Assembly: GCA_913048295.1 (NCBI GenBank)
Contig: CAJWWK010000013.1
Coordinates: 1 to 48,070 of the forward strand
DNA: 48,070 nt
Reading direction: 5' to 3'
From: an uncultured Dehalococcoidia bacterium
GTDB lineage: Bacteria; Chloroflexota; Dehalococcoidia; Lucifugimonadales; Lucifugimonadaceae
Shown: positions 1 to 6,780 of the stretch, in pieces
Layout: each line of letters begins with the position of its first letter
Numbering within the stretch: position 1 is the stretch's first letter
Notes under the pieces: model-generated
The model's database searches: none
The model's input: only the letters and a program-made list of their open reading frames with translations
Told to the model about the DNA's origin: nothing
Translations under genes and position numbers: made by a program

Positions 1-316
1 CGGAGTTCACTGCGAAGGCGATTCGGGACTGGTTGCCGCGTGTCGGTGTACGGACCCTGTTTATTCAGCCAGGGAGTCCGTGGGAAAACGGCTACAACGA
101 GAGCTTCAACGGGAAACTCAGGGATGAACTGCTGAACGGCGAGATCTTTTATTCGCTGAAGGAGGTGCAGATACTGACAGAACGGTGGAGACGGGAGTAC
201 AACACGATCCGACCGCTTAGCTCACTCGGATACCGGTCGCCAGCACCGGAGACAATAAGGCTGGAACAGGCCGTCGGACCAACATAACGAGTGGTACAGG
301 TTTATGGGGCAGGTCA
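1..316 (+). mobile_element. IS3-family insertion sequence, right-hand part
   Basis: The transposase tail in this stretch is followed 29 bases later by GGGGCAGGTCA, which ends at 316. The GGGGCAGGTCA form resembles the terminal inverted repeat of many IS3-family elements, so I place the right end near 316. The left end lies outside the window, so the paired inverted repeat and the target duplication cannot be checked. Immediately beyond 316, opposite-strand membrane-protein coding sequence begins in mid-gene, which is what an insertion boundary would look like. The exact boundary is an inference and could be off by a few bases. Confidence 0.6.
3..287 (+). CDS. IS3-family transposase OrfB, C-terminal part
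   Basis: This is the last 94 residues of the rve-type (DDE) integrase core of an IS3-family transposase. The open frame runs in from the window edge, beginning with [11 protein letters not shown], so the gene is cut by the window and is not necessarily truncated in the genome. The segment [20 protein letters not shown] carries the glutamate of the DDE triad in NESF. It ends with the usual [15 protein letters not shown] tail of the family. The first two catalytic aspartates would lie upstream of the window. In this family OrfB is normally made by programmed frameshifting from OrfA, which is not visible here. Confidence 0.93.
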   Translation, partial: EFTAKAIRDWLPRVGVRTLFIQPGSPWENGYNESFNGKLRDELLNGEIFYSLKEVQILTERWRREYNTIRPLSSLGYRSPAPETIRLEQAVGPT

Positions 317-661
317 TATCGGTGAGCTTCAGGACACCGGTAATCGCACCGATGTCGACGGCACTCGCCCCGTACACAATCCATTTCGTGATGGGTCTTT
401 CGCGGTTCACTTCCACCTGTAAGAAGAAGTTACCTATCGCCAGGACCAGAATAATCAGGACCTAAACCAGGGCTTCGACAAAGTTTGCCGAGTTCCAAAG
501 GGTCAGTCCCGACCGGCAATGACCAGCACCCACCGGGCGTAAATAATTACCGGCAACCCTACCCTGATGTCGTCGTCGAGAACGTCGTCCAGATTGATAC
601 CGAACGATCCCGCACCGCTATCGTCAGGCGGTTTTCGTCTCGTAGCTGTCGATTGAGTCAT
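317..661 (-). pseudogene. Decayed N-terminal membrane domain of an unidentified protein, truncated by the IS
   Basis: The start is ATG at 659-661, behind a GAGGGA ribosome site. The protein opens MTQSTATRRKPPDDSG and reaches a first hydrophobic helix ending ARWVLVIAG. The frame then closes at 503-505. The coding sense continues in the +1 frame as LTLWNSANFVEALV, a TAG stop near 465, then a second helix VLIILVLAIGNFFLQVEVNR and a third hydrophobic stretch with the motif YGASAVDIGAITGVL. At about 316 it runs into the insertion sequence. One frameshift, one nonsense codon and the IS truncation are therefore visible. A short charged N-terminus followed by paired helices is common in sensor kinases and cyclases, but nothing catalytic remains, so the original function is unknown. 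Confidence 0.65.
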
Positions 662-744
662 GTCTTGTTCCCTCTCGGTTGAACTGTGCCGGCCAGGCGA
701 TAGGCCCAATCAGCCAGCTCAACATGTGAATGGCTAATTGGTGT

Positions 745-1284
745 TCAGGCCCGCTTGATCTCTTTAGCCGTGAGAATGGCGTCTTTTGCCCTCCGGTAAC
801 CGGTGCCCCTCCTTGCCCTCACGTCAAGCTCGTCAACGTGGAGTAACTCGGCGATCTTGTTGACGTCGAACTGGGCTTCCTTGCGCTCGGCAGCAAAGAC
901 TTCCAACTGCTCCTGCAGCCGTTCTTCGTCCATGCCCGCAATCACCTTCCAGACGCCCTTCTTTTCCAGATCTTTGCGCTGTTCAAAGATGTCGACTGTT
1001 GAGTCGATGACCTGGATTCGCGTTATCACCTGCTGCAGGTGGTTTTCTGCCGCGGCCTTGCGCTTCATTACGCGGTCCATCTTGTACGCCGAAACCTCGA
1101 TCTCCGCGTCTCCTGCATAAGGCTCGGAAGCGGCATCAAGATAGCCGTCATACTCGTCCTGCGCCCGCCGGATTCGAGAGATCATCTTGTCTTGCTCGAC
1201 TTCCTGGCGAATTCGCTCCTTGCCGAGGTCCTTGACGTTCAGATCTTCGAGCGTCCGTGCCCGGCCAAACCAAAGAATTCCCAT
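745..1284 (-). CDS. Conserved-looking coiled-coil protein of unknown function
   Basis: A 179-residue soluble protein with no signal peptide or membrane segment. The start ATG at 1282-1284 has a strong GGGAGG ribosome site six bases upstream. After the N-terminal MGILWFGRARTLEDLN the chain is almost entirely charged helix. Two long heptad-like stretches, roughly residues 20-115 and 115-160, suggest a helical hairpin or filament-like dimer. The C-terminal part (HVDELDVRARRGTG) may form a short helical module. I do not recognise the family. It diverges from the lipoprotein gene at 1525, and the 240-base gap between them carries a good inverted repeat that could control both. There is no direct evidence of function. 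Confidence 0.75.
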   Translation of the reverse strand: MGILWFGRARTLEDLNVKDLGKERIRQEVEQDKMISRIRRAQDEYDGYLDAASEPYAGDAEIEVSAYKMDRVMKRKAAAENHLQQVITRIQVIDSTVDIFEQRKDLEKKGVWKVIAGMDEERLQEQLEVFAAERKEAQFDVNKIAELLHVDELDVRARRGTGYRRAKDAILTAKEIKRA

Positions 1285-1408
1285 CGTTTACCTCCCTTGA
1301 TCCCAGTTCTGACGGCGATACAACCGCGCTTGCAGTCGTACTCGTTCATCAATCTGGTGGGCTCTGGGAACAAAGATGGAATAGAGCGGACCTGCAGAAC
1401 AGCAACGA

Positions 1409-1431
1409 CTGTACTGTTAGCGCTAGTACAG
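1409..1431. promoter_or_regulatory. Inverted repeat in divergent promoter region (possible operator)
   Basis: CTGTACT at 1409-1415 and AGTACAG at 1425-1431 form a perfect 7-base inverted repeat separated by nine bases. It lies in the 240-base gap between the divergent coiled-coil gene and the lipoprotein gene. Arm length and spacing suit a dimeric helix-turn-helix repressor. No regulator is encoded next to it, so its binding protein is unknown. Confidence 0.35.
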
Positions 1432-1524
1432 GTGTGCCGGTTCGGTTGCATCGGCCAACTCGGTGCGCCCTCGAGCGCATTGGGCTATGGTTACCGCGCC
1501 TTGGACTTCAGAGAGGAAACTACG

Positions 1525-2007
1525 ATGACATCGAGGGCGTTGCCGCTGATATTGGTCTCGACGCTTGCCGTGCTGCTCATCGCAGCCTGCGGTACCGATG
1601 ACGCGGCAGACACAGCGCACGCCTCGGGCGGGGATGAATCGCCCTTAATCACTCGCACCGATCAGCTCTTCACTCCGGAGTCCTTCACGCAGGCTGGATG
1701 GAAAAAGTCGAAACAGTACGACACCGCCACTGTCCCTGGATCGACCGAGATCTGGTACGGCTTTTTCAACCAGAAAAATGTCGAGATCAGGTTTTACAAA
1801 GACCACCAGGACGCCCTGGGATTCGGGGTTTCGGCGGCAGTAGGTTCAATCGAGGGCGCGGTGAAAAGATCTAAAGGCGGCCGACTGCTTGATTTCAGTG
1901 GCGGGTCATTTTCCGCATACGCCGACTACGTTGTGACAGGAAACACGGTGTTGCTCTGCGAACTCGACCGAACGCCCTGCGAACTGCTGGTCGAGCGACT
2001 CGAGTAA
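1525..2007 (+). CDS. Small secreted lipoprotein of unknown function
   Basis: A 160-residue lipoprotein. The chosen ATG at 1525 follows GAGAGGAAAC and opens with a typical signal: MTSRA, a hydrophobic stretch PLILVSTLAVLLIAAC, and a lipobox (IAAC) with the acylated cysteine at residue 20. A longer upstream frame exists but has no signal or ribosome site. The mature part begins with an acidic linker rich in D, A and G, then a compact domain of about 120 residues rich in aromatic residues (TQAGWKKSKQYD, EIWYGFFNQKNVEIRFYK). It contains two cysteines close together near the end (CELDRTPC), probably a disulfide. I do not recognise the fold. The protein is expected on the outer face of the cytoplasmic membrane. 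Confidence 0.8.
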   Translation: MTSRALPLILVSTLAVLLIAACGTDDAADTAHASGGDESPLITRTDQLFTPESFTQAGWKKSKQYDTATVPGSTEIWYGFFNQKNVEIRFYKDHQDALGFGVSAAVGSIEGAVKRSKGGRLLDFSGGSFSAYADYVVTGNTVLLCELDRTPCELLVERLE

Positions 2008-2022
2008 GGCCTACCCCATCGT

Positions 2023-3225
2023 TCAGGACAGAACGTCCTTCAGCGCGGCGAACACTATTTTGTTCTCCGGCTCCGTACGTATAGCGACTCGAATGAACTC
2101 ACCGTCGAGCCCGATCTTGTCGCCGCAGGCCCGCACATAAACCCCGTGCCTGATAAGCAGCAAAGTGGTCACAACGTCTGCCGAAATACCGTTGGGCAAC
2201 TGCATCAGCTGGAAGTTTGCGCTCGTCGGGTATGCCCGTACAAAGCTGGCCCCTGCAGTCATCGATGTAAACCGGTCGATATAGCCCCGGTATGTGTCCA
2301 GCACCGTTCGGTATTCATTCAGGAAGATAGGTCGTGCGAACAATGAGAAGAAATACTCGGCCATCCCACTGGTATTCCACAGGTAACCATGGTCTAGCAG
2401 ACGGTTTACCCGCGACTTCTTCATGATCGCGTAGCCGGCGCGTATACCCGCGATGCCAAAATCCTTCGACATGCTCTTGATTACCGTCACGTTGTCGAAT
2501 CGGTCAGTTAGACCGACTAGCGTAGGCAAGCCATTAACTTCGCCCCCTGCACCTGATCCAGCACGGTCCGCAAAGTGAACAAAGCTCTCATCGACTATCA
2601 CCGTTCTGAGCCCCGACAAACGGGAGAGTATCCAGCTCAGGTCATCGTCGGGAATCAGATAGCCATCGGGGTTGTTAGGTGAAATCAATACCGCGGTATC
2701 GGCGCCACTACGCAAGACCGACTGCACGTACTGCTCGGGGTCGAGCACGAACTCCTTTTCAACATCCACCTGGAACTTGGTGACACGGTGATCAGTGCCT
2801 GCGAACTCGTAGTAGGGCGAAAAGGTCGGGATGTTGATGTGGATGTGCGATGAGAAGTTGTGGATTATCGCCTGTATCGCTTCCGTTGCTCCATTGGCGA
2901 TAAACAAACGACCCGGATCGACCCCGATGGCCGAAGACAGTTCTTCGGCGATGACCCTGTTTTGTGATGGGTACGCCTCGAGCATGCGTTTGAACAACTG
3001 TTGATCGGCCAGCACATCGGCGTTGAAATAACTCCAGAACAGTTCGGTTGCAAGCGGGTTGGAAAGGAAGCAGGCGTCGATATCGATTTGGATTTCGGGC
3101 AGCGACTGTTGCATTGTCGCAAGGCTTGGCGAGTGTGAACCCGAGTTCGAGCTCAACCGCTCAAGATTTTCCATAAGAGCTCGTTCTTGTGTCGATATTC
3201 GTACAACACCCAGTTCGTTTAACAT
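2023..3225 (-). CDS. PLP-dependent class I/II aminotransferase, HisC-like
   Basis: A 400-residue fold-type I aminotransferase. The start ATG at 3223-3225 is preceded by AAGGAG; an open frame continues upstream but lacks a ribosome site. The motif NNPDG (residues 184-188) is present. An aspartate that contacts the pyridine nitrogen lies in VDES (D212), and the Schiff-base lysine is K254 in IKSMSKDFG. After that comes the family's GIAGIRAGY segment. It resembles histidinol-phosphate aminotransferases and the HisC-like domain found fused or adjacent to nucleotidyltransferases in surface-polysaccharide and aminophosphonate pathways. It diverges from a LicD-like gene that is followed by a nucleotidyltransferase, which favours that role over histidine synthesis. 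The amino acceptor (for example phosphonoacetaldehyde) is inference only. Confidence 0.85.
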   Translation of the reverse strand: MLNELGVVRISTQERALMENLERLSSNSGSHSPSLATMQQSLPEIQIDIDACFLSNPLATELFWSYFNADVLADQQLFKRMLEAYPSQNRVIAEELSSAIGVDPGRLFIANGATEAIQAIIHNFSSHIHINIPTFSPYYEFAGTDHRVTKFQVDVEKEFVLDPEQYVQSVLRSGADTAVLISPNNPDGYLIPDDDLSWILSRLSGLRTVIVDESFVHFADRAGSGAGGEVNGLPTLVGLTDRFDNVTVIKSMSKDFGIAGIRAGYAIMKKSRVNRLLDHGYLWNTSGMAEYFFSLFARPIFLNEYRTVLDTYRGYIDRFTSMTAGASFVRAYPTSANFQLMQLPNGISADVVTTLLLIRHGVYVRACGDKIGLDGEFIRVAIRTEPENKIVFAALKDVLS

Positions 3226-3441
3226 CAAGGCTCCTTGCCCTAGTAAAAGTGCCAAACGCATGAACCTGACAATTCGACAGGTACGTGCAATTCTTGATTG
3301 CACGGAACACACGCCATTGCGGAACAACCCGCGTGGCAACCGCGCCCGTAGGGTCGAATTACCCGCCCTGAAACACAAAAGTGCCGGGTTGTTAAACACC
3401 GATACCCGCGTCGCGTCAGGGCAAAAGCCTCGACCGCTATA

Positions 3442-3479
3442 TCATTGGTGCCTGCTCGTCTCCTTAAGCAGACCAATGA
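3442..3479. promoter_or_regulatory. Hairpin in the intergenic region upstream of the LicD-like gene
   Basis: TCATTGGT (3442-3449) pairs with ACCAATGA (3472-3479), and CTGCT (3452-3456) pairs with AGCAG (3467-3471), leaving a two-base bulge and a ten-base loop CGTCTCCTTA. It lies in the 371-base divergent gap between the aminotransferase and the LicD-like gene, about 117 bases before the LicD start. It has no T tract, so it is not a typical terminator. A structured leader or an operator are both possible. I see nothing else definite in this gap apart from two copies of the short string AAAAGTGCC. Confidence 0.35.
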
Positions 3480-3596
3480 AGCGCTACCGTACTCTGTACG
3501 TTAACGCTCAGCCCAATCCCTCTGATGCTGGTGGCCCGTTTCGGGCTCCACGTTGAAGCCTCTGATAAAACGACCACACAGGAGCCAGTCCACACA

Positions 3597-4496
3597 ATGC
3601 AATCAACAGTGTTCGAACCAATGGACATGTCCACTGCCGAATCGGTGCTGAAGGAAGCGAAACTGATCCTGGATCAACTCGGATTGGTCTTCTTCTTGCG
3701 TCATGGTACATGTTTGGGCGCAGTCAGGGACAATTCATTCATTCCGTGGGACGACGACCTGGATATCGGATCGGTAATCGGACTGCACGGACTGACCGAA
3801 GAACTCGTGCACAGCACCGCGGCGGTTTTCGAGGAGCGGGGTTTCAGCGTTAGTGTCAAGATAAACGAACTTAACCTGAGCGTTGATATGCAGAAATCCG
3901 GTATTCAACTGGACTGGACCTGCTACCGAATTATCGATGACAGCATCTACCAGTGGCCGGTCGTCAAAATTCCGGCAAACCTGCATGACGACCTGAAAGA
4001 AATCGAATTTCTCGGTGAAAAGTTCATGGTGCCCAACCCACCGGAGGAATACTTCAGGCTCAAGTACGGTCCCGATTGGATGACACCGAAAGAGGCAGGT
4101 GGATTTGAGCAGGAAGTTCTCGACCTCATGGCCGAAACCACCGAAGAATCGGACTCCGAGGGGGTTATGCAACTGTCGAGCGAACATGACCCCCAGCAGC
4201 ACACCGGCAGCCTGAAAGTCCTGGACGTTGAAGGTTTAGCTGTCGGAGGGGCCGAGGTCATGTTGGCGGCGACTTCGGTGTTGACAGGACTGCACCGGGC
4301 GAAAACCAACGGCAGTGGATTTGTATACTTCAAACTGCCGGTTACCGCCGGATATGTCCTCTCGGTCAAAGTTGGAGACCAGAGTGAGATTCTCTATCTT
4401 GAGAATCTCAAGCCTGGTGTCGATTACGTCTACAGACCCGATCCTGAAATTCACTCGGGCCGGGCCTATGCCCTGGTTCCGGTACCTTCCGAATAA
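3597..4496 (+). CDS. LicD-family phosphotransferase with C-terminal beta-sandwich-like domain
   Basis: A 299-residue protein. Residues about 15-200 match the LicD/nucleotidyltransferase fold: an FFLRHGTCLGAVRDNSFIPW segment is followed by the metal-binding DDDLD (residues 52-56). LicD enzymes transfer phosphocholine or similar groups from a CDP-activated donor to sugars of surface polymers. After an acidic linker (AETTEESDSEG), residues about 215-299 form a second domain. It has the VLDVEGLAVGGAEVML...TNGSGFVYFKLP pattern of carboxypeptidase-regulatory-like/CnaB-type beta sandwiches, an unusual partner for LicD. No signal peptide or membrane helix is present. AGGAG lies 12 bases before the chosen ATG, which is a long spacing. 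The next gene is a nucleotidyltransferase, consistent with supplying a CDP-linked donor. Confidence 0.75.
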   Translation: MQSTVFEPMDMSTAESVLKEAKLILDQLGLVFFLRHGTCLGAVRDNSFIPWDDDLDIGSVIGLHGLTEELVHSTAAVFEERGFSVSVKINELNLSVDMQKSGIQLDWTCYRIIDDSIYQWPVVKIPANLHDDLKEIEFLGEKFMVPNPPEEYFRLKYGPDWMTPKEAGGFEQEVLDLMAETTEESDSEGVMQLSSEHDPQQHTGSLKVLDVEGLAVGGAEVMLAATSVLTGLHRAKTNGSGFVYFKLPVTAGYVLSVKVGDQSEILYLENLKPGVDYVYRPDPEIHSGRAYALVPVPSE

Positions 4497-4532
4497 ACGT
4501 GGACGACGCCGAGCGTGCGTGAACAGACTCAG

Positions 4533-4552
4533 TCGAGCTTCATTCGGCTCGA
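4533..4552. other. Hairpin followed by an A tract, upstream of the nucleotidyltransferase
   Basis: TCGAGC (4533-4538) and GCTCGA (4547-4552) form a perfect six-base stem with an eight-base loop, followed by seven A residues. The A tract is on the wrong strand for a forward terminator. The hairpin sits 28 bases before the apparent AUC start and could affect its translation, but this is speculative. Confidence 0.3.
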
Positions 4553-4579
4553 AAAAAATATCAGCCAGGAGAACCTAAA

Positions 4580-4993
4580 ATCACACGCGTCTATGTCGAT
4601 ATGGTGGCCGATCTCTTTCACTATGGCCATGTTAACTTCCTGAAACAGGCCCGTCAGCAGGGCGATTTTCTACTGGTAGGAGTTCATGCCGACGAAGCAG
4701 TGATGGTCTACAAGCGTCGCCCCATTTTTTCCATGGAAGAACGTGTCGCCTCCGTTGAGGGCTGCCGTTACGTAGACGAAGTAGTGCCAAATGCACCGCT
4801 AACCATCGACCGTGAATGGATCGAAAAACACGGCATCGACCTGATTCTTCACGGAGACGATTTCTCAAGCGATCTCGAAAGACTCTGTTATCAGATCCCT
4901 ATGGAAATGGGTATTTACCGGACGATTGGCTACACCGAAGGTATCTCCACAAGTGAAATTATCGCCCGGATCAAAGCCGTCAAAAACGAGTAA
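4580..4993 (+). CDS. CTP-type nucleotidyltransferase (ethanolamine-phosphate/glycerol-3-phosphate cytidylyltransferase-like), apparent ATC start
   Basis: A 137-residue single-domain cytidylyltransferase. The first strand and loop ITRVYVDMVADLFHYGHVNF carry the HxGH nucleotide-binding motif (HYGH). The C-terminal signature GYTEGISTSEIIARI matches the RTxGISTT-type motif of the family. Such enzymes form CDP-ethanolamine, CDP-choline or CDP-glycerol from CTP and the phosphorylated alcohol. The only in-frame ATG (4601) would remove the first beta strand. No ATG, GTG or TTG exists between the upstream in-frame stop at 4520-4522 and 4601. AGGAG at 4567-4571 is ideally spaced from ATC at 4580, exactly where homologues begin. 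I therefore place the start at this noncanonical codon. A recent ATG-to-ATC mutation or a sequence error remain alternatives. It lies between the LicD-like and ThDP genes. Confidence 0.8.
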   Translation: MTRVYVDMVADLFHYGHVNFLKQARQQGDFLLVGVHADEAVMVYKRRPIFSMEERVASVEGCRYVDEVVPNAPLTIDREWIEKHGIDLILHGDDFSSDLERLCYQIPMEMGIYRTIGYTEGISTSEIIARIKAVKNE

Positions 4994-5053
4994 CGGGAGC
5001 TGTCCGGATGACCACCAGTCGTGTCCGTCAGACTAGCCAGAACAAGTCCCGTC

Positions 5054-5081
5054 GGAGGAAACGTGCTTATAGCACGCTGAA
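5054..5081 (+). promoter_or_regulatory. Ribosome site and five-codon minicistron directly before the ThDP gene
   Basis: GGAGG at 5054-5058 is the best ribosome site before the ThDP gene but is 23 bases from its ATG. It is well placed for GTG at 5063, which reads five codons (GTG CTT ATA GCA CGC) to TGA at 5078-5080. One base later the ThDP gene starts at ATG 5082. This arrangement would allow translational coupling. Chance is possible. Confidence 0.35.
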
Positions 5082-6704
5082 ATGCAATTCGCTGACTTGC
5101 TGATGCAGGATGCCGCCCGTCGCGGGCTAAAACACGTATTTGGGATTCCCGGGTCAGGGTTTCCTATGGACGCCATGGAGGCCGGACGAAAAGCCGGTGT
5201 GGATTTCGTCCACATGGCGCACGAATCGTCCGTCGCGATTGCCGCGGCCTATTACGGCGCTGCTCTCGACACCGCGGGACTGGCGATCGGAGTCAAGGGC
5301 GTCGGCGCGGGAAATATGGTCGGAGGTATCGCCAACGCCCACTTCGAACGAATGCCACTGGTTTGCGTCTTCGAGGCCGGGCCGACCGACTCGGACACCG
5401 ACATGGTGCAGGTTACCGATCACAGTGCGATGTTCGATTCGGTCGCAAAATCATTCGGTTCTCTTGATCGGAGTACGGCTAACGACATGCTGCGCGACGC
5501 CGTGGCGAATGCCCTCGACGGCAGGCGAGGGCCGGTCGTGCTCGACTATCCCGCCAACTTCGACGATGGCGATTGTGGCGATCTGCAGGAACCAACACCC
5601 GGTTACAGGGAATCTTCACCCGGTCGGCCCGCACTGGAGCAGGTAAGTCGGCTGCTCGCAGGCGCTAAACGGCCGATGGTGGTTGTCGGGGCCGATGTCG
5701 CGGCCACCGGCGCCCAGGCCGACCTGCTGCGATTTGTCGAGGCCACAGGTGGGGCGGTACTCGTCAACATGGACGCCCGCGGCGTCTTTCCCGAATCCCA
5801 TCCACGCTGGGCCGGAGTCATGACCGGCAACTACATCCCCAACACGGTCGAAGGTGATCTGGCTGAACTCTGCGATCTCGTCATCCTTGTTGGCGCAGAT
5901 TCATTGATGACCCACGCCCCGTGGGCGTTTGAAATGCCCGCAATCGAACTGGTATCTCGACCCGAGCACCGGACGACGGTACCGAACCCCGAAGTGCGAA
6001 TCGACGGCTCGCTCGCCGAATCGCTGCGCGCACTTGCGAGCGTCTCAAAGCCTGGCGTGCCCGTCGAAAGCATCGATGCCGTAAAGCAAAACGTCCTCAA
6101 GTATTTCGTGCGGCCACCAAAGGCCGATTTTGCGATCCAGGATATCGTTGCCAGTTGCCGGGATTCCCTTCCCCAGGAAGGCATAGTGATCTCCGAGACC
6201 GGGGCGTTTGTGCGCATGCTGGAACACCTGTGGCCCATCGATCGCTATGGCGGATACCTGGGTACGTCGGGCGGTCGGACTATGGGTCTGATGATCCCGG
6301 CGGCGTTTGGTACTAAGATGGCACTGCCCGACGTACCGATGATCGGCATCGGTGCCGACGGCTCGGCTCTTATGCGGCTGGGCGAGCTCGAAGTTTTTGC
6401 ACGGATGAACGTGGCGATGCCGCTTGTGATCGTCAACGACCGCGCTCTCGGGACGATGAAATCTCGACAGGCGTCAAGGGGTTTGCCGGAGTTCGGACTC
6501 GACCTCACACCGGTCGATTACGCTGCCGTCGCCCGGGCTTCCGGAATTAATGGTGTTGTGGCGAACTCGCCCGAGGAATTCGATTCGGCCCTGGCCAATG
6601 CAATGACCGCCGACGTCGCTACAGTCATTGATGCCCGCATTGACCAGCAGCCCTACTGGGACGGCTTCGCACTCTCCATCGGAGCCATTCCTGAGGATTA
6701 CTGA
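5082..6704 (+). CDS. ThDP-dependent acetolactate-synthase-like enzyme
   Basis: A 540-residue thiamine-diphosphate enzyme with the three-domain pyruvate-oxidase/acetolactate-synthase layout. Residues about 1-165 form the Pyr domain, including the proton-relay glutamate E48 in AHESSVAIAAA. Residues about 185-300 form the central domain (RPMVVVGADVAATGAQADLL). Residues about 350-530 form the PP domain, with the Mg/ThDP motif GADGS at residues 424-428 in place of GDGS, ending in ND (452-453) instead of the usual NN. Such enzymes decarboxylate 2-oxo acids and may ligate the product to an acceptor. Substrate cannot be read from sequence. It lies downstream of the LicD-like and nucleotidyltransferase genes and could share their pathway, or belong with the catabolic genes that follow. 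Its ATG directly follows a minicistron stop. Confidence 0.85.
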   Translation: MQFADLLMQDAARRGLKHVFGIPGSGFPMDAMEAGRKAGVDFVHMAHESSVAIAAAYYGAALDTAGLAIGVKGVGAGNMVGGIANAHFERMPLVCVFEAGPTDSDTDMVQVTDHSAMFDSVAKSFGSLDRSTANDMLRDAVANALDGRRGPVVLDYPANFDDGDCGDLQEPTPGYRESSPGRPALEQVSRLLAGAKRPMVVVGADVAATGAQADLLRFVEATGGAVLVNMDARGVFPESHPRWAGVMTGNYIPNTVEGDLAELCDLVILVGADSLMTHAPWAFEMPAIELVSRPEHRTTVPNPEVRIDGSLAESLRALASVSKPGVPVESIDAVKQNVLKYFVRPPKADFAIQDIVASCRDSLPQEGIVISETGAFVRMLEHLWPIDRYGGYLGTSGGRTMGLMIPAAFGTKMALPDVPMIGIGADGSALMRLGELEVFARMNVAMPLVIVNDRALGTMKSRQASRGLPEFGLDLTPVDYAAVARASGINGVVANSPEEFDSALANAMTADVATVIDARIDQQPYWDGFALSIGAIPEDY

Positions 6705-6726
6705 GGGTCGATGCCACGCTCGACCC
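6705..6726 (+). terminator. Hairpin directly after the ThDP gene
   Basis: GGGTCGA (6705-6711) and TCGACCC (6720-6726) form a perfect seven-base stem with an eight-base loop starting one base after the TGA stop. There is no T tract, so it is a weak or factor-assisted terminator at best, or an mRNA 3' stabilising hairpin. Confidence 0.45.
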
Positions 6727-6780
6727 GACCGCGCTTGTGACCGCGACCCTGACCCGGTCTAAACCGCGTACCCTTGATCA

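Noticed and set aside
5082-6704. Phosphonopyruvate decarboxylase, which would complete an aminophosphonate pathway with the neighbouring genes
   Set aside because: The protein has the full-length three-domain acetolactate-synthase layout of 540 residues rather than the shorter form of that enzyme, and no phosphoenolpyruvate mutase is present. The substrate is left open.
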